The notes under the pieces are model-generated. The model was given only the letters and a program-made list of their open reading frames with translations, did no database searches and was not told the DNA's origin. Positions 34,524-37,109 of a stretch of DNA of 37,109 bases are shown here, piece after piece. Made by a program: the position numbers and the translations under genes. The stretch comes from Phenylobacterium parvum (GTDB taxonomy: Bacteria > Pseudomonadota > Alphaproteobacteria > Caulobacterales > Caulobacteraceae). The number at the start of each line of letters is the position of its first letter. Position 1 is the stretch's first letter. Location of the stretch: assembly GCA_029977805.1 (NCBI GenBank), contig JAPOKE010000009.1:1-37109 (forward strand), given 5' to 3'.

Positions 34524-34904
34524 CTACCCCTCAGGAAGACTGAAGGCGCACAGCTTGTTGCCGTCCAGGTCTCGGAAGTAGGCGAACCACCAGCCGGGGC
34601 CGCGCAGGCCGGGAGCGCCCTCGCAGGTTCCGCCAAGCTCCAGGGCCCGGGCGTGCAGGGCGTCGACCTCGGCGCGGGTCTCGCAGCGAAAGGCGAACAT
34701 CGCGCCATTGCCCACCGTGGCGGGCTTCCCGTCGAAGGGGCCCAGGACGCCGAACCCGGGAACGCCGTCCCGGCCATAGACCCTCCCGCCGGAAGGGTGC
34801 TCGAAGAGGGCCGGCAGGCCCGCCACCGCCATCAGCTCATCGTAGAAGGCCTTGGCCTCCTCCAGCCGGTTGGAACCCACGGTCGCATAGGCAAGGGTCG
34901 CCAT
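34524..34904 (-). CDS. VOC family (glyoxalase/bleomycin-resistance fold) protein
   Basis: 126 residues, one betaalphabetabetabeta pair of VOC modules. It begins MATLAYATVGSNRLEEAKAF and has FYDELMAVAG, FGVLGPFDGKPATVGNGAMF and WWFAYFRDLDGNKLCAF, the last with the usual C-terminal metal-site region. Substrate unknown; the fold covers glyoxalases, dioxygenases and drug-binding proteins. ATG 34904 is used because the family N-terminus starts there; the ORF-track version from 34952 adds 16 atypical residues. It converges on tRNA-Gly. Confidence 0.85.
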   Translation of the reverse strand: MATLAYATVGSNRLEEAKAFYDELMAVAGLPALFEHPSGGRVYGRDGVPGFGVLGPFDGKPATVGNGAMFAFRCETRAEVDALHARALELGGTCEGAPGLRGPGWWFAYFRDLDGNKLCAFSLPEG

Positions 34905-34926
34905 TTCCGTCGCGCCTCTGAACTGG

Positions 34927-34970
34927 GATCCGTGTCCATTCCGGATCTGCAAGGGTCAGTGAACCTGACC
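34927..34970. repeat. Two adjacent inverted repeats upstream of the VOC gene
   Basis: GATCCG (34927-34932) pairs with CGGATC (34942-34947), and GGTCAG (34954-34959) pairs with CTGACC (34965-34970). Both are perfect 6-base repeats with loops of 9 and 5 bases. They lie 23-66 bases before the VOC start and could be operators or a folded leader. Confidence 0.35.
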
Positions 34971-35131
34971 TGTCCGGGCGAGGGAAGGCCGATTCCCGCC
35001 CTTCAGGGAGCCCCCGGGGCGCATTCCCGCGCCGGCCTCCGGAAGGGCTCGACGCCGTCGTCCGGTCAGGCCAAGAAGGGCGGTGACGACCGCTCGGGCC
35101 CCGGGCGTCGCAGAGCTTTCTGGAGTCCGGG

Positions 35132-35425
35132 GTGGAACTGCCCCCCGCCGCCGTATCCGTCTTCCTCGCCTTCCTGGATGCGACCATCACCCATTTCGGG
35201 CTCAAGGGAGGGCGGGTCGAGGAGGCGAACGACGCCGTCCTTTGGGTCTATCGCCGACTGCCGCCGCCGGTGTTCATCGCCGTCTTCGCTCTGGTCGCCG
35301 GGGCGATCTCCCTTGTCCTGTCCCGCCTGTTCGGCCTTGCCGGCCAGGCGGGCTTCGTCGCCGCAGGCCTTCTTCCGGTGATCTGGAACATCTGGCTTCT
35401 CTTCCGGACCCGCAAGGCGGGCTAG
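35132..35425 (+). CDS. Small membrane protein, DUF5658-like
   Basis: 97 residues from a GTG start with GGAG about 8 bases before it. The N-terminal FLAFLDATITHFGLKGGRVEEAN matches the LDAxxTxxGLxxGxxEAN pattern I associate with DUF5658. Two strong hydrophobic stretches follow (VFIAVFALVAGAISLVLS and AGFVAAGLLPVIWNIWLLF), ending in a basic FRTRKAG. An inner-membrane protein of unknown role. It converges on the phytase gene (14-base gap). The upstream 227 bases to the VOC gene hold only the paired inverted repeats. Confidence 0.65.
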   Translation: MELPPAAVSVFLAFLDATITHFGLKGGRVEEANDAVLWVYRRLPPPVFIAVFALVAGAISLVLSRLFGLAGQAGFVAAGLLPVIWNIWLLFRTRKAG

Positions 35426-35439
35426 CCGGACCTGCCGAA

Positions 35440-36477
35440 CTAGGGAGTGGGCGTCCGAACGGCCATGAGGATCTCCGCCCAGGAGGCGAGCTTGAAGTTC
35501 TGGGCGTCCGGGGCGTTGTCACCATCCTGCGCCACGAAGAGGCCGTCGGGGTAGGTGCGACTGAAGCGGCCCGGCGCAAGGGCGATTCCGTCGGTCTCCT
35601 CCGTCGCGCCGATGGGTCCGCCGGCGATCCGGAACCGGCCGGCGGGTGCGAGGTCCGGCAGGCGGTAGAGGGCGTAGGCGTTGTCGCCCTGGCTGGAGAC
35701 GACCAGCCATCCGCCCGTTCGACCCTCAGCTGCAAGGGCGAGACCTTCGACATCCGGGACGAGCTGGACCCCGTCGGCGCGGATCGCCAGGCGCCCCTCC
35801 GCCGACGCCCCAGGTTGGGCGTCAAATACCCAGCCCCCGGCCTTCTCCTCGCCGACAAACAACCGGCCCGTCCGGCTATCGACGACGCAGCCCTCGGCCT
35901 GGGAGGGAACCCGCAGGGTCCGGACGATCGTTCCGGTCGCCTTCGTCCTTCCCAGGTCAAGGCGTACCTGGACGATCTGCCCATCCTTGAGCACGGAGAA
36001 GGCGTGGACCTGGCGGTCCAGCACCGCTAGGCAGACGCCGTAGGCCTCCCCGGCGCCTCCCTCTGCCTCCCCGAGGGGCTGGAGAGAACCCTTACGGGTA
36101 TCGAGCCGGTACACCTTCAGGAACGCCTTCGCCGGATCATTCCGGTCTGAGGCGACGACGATTACGCCCCGGGCGCCGAGGTCGACGAGGTCCACGTTGT
36201 TGACTCGCCCGGCCGGGGTGAAATGAACGCTCTCTCCCGACAGACGATAGACGTGAAGGCCCGCCTTCTTGTCGGTGCCGACGATCAGACTCTTCTCCGG
36301 GTTGCGGGGATCACGCCAGATGGCGGGATCATCCGCGGCGTCGTCCGCAACCGTCCCGACAGGGAGGGTCTGTCCCCGGGCCGGGACACTGGCCGTCTGG
36401 GCCTGGACGCCCCCGGCGGCGAGACCCATCGCCAGGAAGCCCAGAACCAGCCCCTTCAGCCGCGCCGCCATCATCAT
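35440..36477 (-). CDS. Beta-propeller phytase
   Basis: 345 residues. A signal peptide (about 1-27, cut near GVQA-QTAS) is followed by a six-bladed propeller with DDPAIWRDPRNPEKSLIVGT, KKAGLHVYRLSG, VASDRNDPA, AYGVCLAV, DVEGLALA and ATEETDGIALAPGRF, the calcium-phosphate-binding blades of BPP phytases. It removes phosphate from phytate in the periplasm or at the surface. Three ATGs (36477, 36474, 36471) lie in TGATGATGATGG; the first overlaps the receptor stop, and the choice changes only two residues. It is downstream of and coupled to the TonB receptor gene. Confidence 0.9.
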   Translation of the reverse strand: MMMAARLKGLVLGFLAMGLAAGGVQAQTASVPARGQTLPVGTVADDAADDPAIWRDPRNPEKSLIVGTDKKAGLHVYRLSGESVHFTPAGRVNNVDLVDLGARGVIVVASDRNDPAKAFLKVYRLDTRKGSLQPLGEAEGGAGEAYGVCLAVLDRQVHAFSVLKDGQIVQVRLDLGRTKATGTIVRTLRVPSQAEGCVVDSRTGRLFVGEEKAGGWVFDAQPGASAEGRLAIRADGVQLVPDVEGLALAAEGRTGGWLVVSSQGDNAYALYRLPDLAPAGRFRIAGGPIGATEETDGIALAPGRFSRTYPDGLFVAQDGDNAPDAQNFKLASWAEILMAVRTPTP

Positions 36478-37109
36478 CAGAACGAGACCCGCACGCCGGC
36501 AGCATACCGACGGCCGAACCGCTCCCATTCGATGGTCTGGGAGGCGATGAAGCCCGTTGGTATGCCGGTCGCCGTGAGCAGATTGCCCGGCTCCGAGAAG
36601 CGTCGCCCCGGATTGTTCAGCAAGTTGGTGGCGTCGAGATAGACCTCGAAGTTCTTGTTCACCTCGTACCGCGCCGAGAAATCGAGCTCGTCGTCCTCAG
36701 CCCAGTAGGTGTCGCCGCCATCTGTCAGGTCATCGGCGTAGCCGTCCAGCCAGTCCGATCGTTTCTGGTAGCTCAGCCGCACGGACAGGCCGTACTTCTC
36801 GTAGTAGGCGCTGACGTTGTAGACTTGGTCCGAGGCGCCCGGCAGCCGGAGTTTGCGCGCCGGGATCGACCCGATGGCCGGCTTCAGCACCTGGCTGTTG
36901 TTGAAGGTCGCATTGGCGCTGACCCCAAAGCCCCCCATCCATTCCGGTACGCCCAGGCTCTCGGCCCAGGGCTCCAACTGGAACTGGGCGGCGAGCTCGA
37001 GGCCGACGAGCCGGCCGTCGCCACCGTTGGTGATGCCTGAGAAGGTGTAGCCCGAGCGGTCGATGCCATTGCTGTTCAGGGCGTCTGACCCGAAGGTCCG
37101 GGTCTGGCG
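36477..37109 (-). CDS. TonB-dependent receptor, C-terminal part (partial)
   Basis: 210 residues visible; the frame stays open to the window edge at 37109, so the ORF-track start at 36977 (a TTG) is not a real start. Barrel strands with alternating pattern are clear: NSQVLKPAIGSIPARKL, QVYNVSAYYEKYGLSVRLSY, FSARYEVNKNFEVYLDATNL, and the C-terminus FGRRYAAGVRVSF ends in Phe as outer-membrane barrels do. NKNFEVYLDATNLLNN is the usual last-but-two strand motif. It lies upstream of the phytase gene, suggesting uptake of phytate-bound iron or inositol phosphates (inference). The plug and TonB box are outside the window. Confidence 0.88.
   Translation of the reverse strand, partial: RQTRTFGSDALNSNGIDRSGYTFSGITNGGDGRLVGLELAAQFQLEPWAESLGVPEWMGGFGVSANATFNNSQVLKPAIGSIPARKLRLPGASDQVYNVSAYYEKYGLSVRLSYQKRSDWLDGYADDLTDGGDTYWAEDDELDFSARYEVNKNFEVYLDATNLLNNPGRRFSEPGNLLTATGIPTGFIASQTIEWERFGRRYAAGVRVSF

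Overview
High-GC (visibly about 70%) bacterial chromosome, best explained as an alphaproteobacterium of the Caulobacterales (Phenylobacterium/Caulobacter-like). Support: long TonB-dependent receptors, a CheE-like gene next to the tail of a probable response regulator, a metZ/dcd divergent pair, pseudaminic-acid type sugar genes, TPR-sulfotransferases, GANTC sites and a TTAA-N6-TTAAC CtrA-like box. No phage, integrase, IS element or CRISPR array is visible. The genes are packed tightly, often with 4-base ATGA/GTGA overlaps.
Layout. 1-740: end of a probable response regulator and a CheE-like protein. 813-2939: glutathione-dependent formaldehyde dehydrogenase, then a nitronate-monooxygenase-like gene broken by one in-frame TGA. 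2953-4436: a small unknown gene divergent from a WYL regulator, with an inverted repeat between them. 4446-7204 (minus): two-subunit molybdenum hydroxylase (IorAB type, Tat-exported). 7290-9518 (minus): serine hydrolase, aldo/keto reductase and a 52-residue protein missed by the ORF track. 9786-15383: operon for a three-part 2-oxoacid:ferredoxin oxidoreductase (FAD/NAD(P)/Fe-S subunit, fused gamma-alpha subunit, TPP beta subunit) plus a metallo-beta-lactamase-fold hydrolase. 15455-17224: pseudaminic acid synthase facing an SpsF-type nucleotidyltransferase. 17345-21960: DUF969, DUF979, DUF2891 and TPR-sulfotransferase genes, all overlapping, followed by a TonB-dependent receptor. 24408-28394: Sua5/TsaC, an FAD-linked 2-hydroxyacid dehydrogenase, YaaA and a 3-hydroxybutyrate dehydrogenase. 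28399-30204: a PadR-HAAS-GIN operon with a striking repeat array in front and a strong hairpin behind. 30353-33465: an SDR, metZ and a two-domain dCTP deaminase. 33473-35425: a glycosyltransferase-like protein, tRNA-Gly(CCC), a VOC protein and a small membrane protein. 35440-37109 (minus): a TonB-dependent receptor (cut by the window) coupled to a beta-propeller phytase.
How the genes fit together. Most of the window is metabolic: C1 detoxification, molybdenum hydroxylation, 2-oxoacid oxidation, hydroxybutyrate and 2-hydroxyacid oxidation, methionine synthesis and dUMP supply. Two receptor-based modules serve the envelope and nutrient scavenging. The best candidates for undescribed biology are (i) the FAD/Fe-S-equipped KOR complex, (ii) the translationally coupled DUF969-DUF979-DUF2891-sulfotransferase chain leading into a TonB receptor, and (iii) the PadR-HAAS-GIN cassette with its repeat operator. 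No stretch longer than about 300 bases lacks a gene. All functional calls come from reading motifs by eye; no database search was run.
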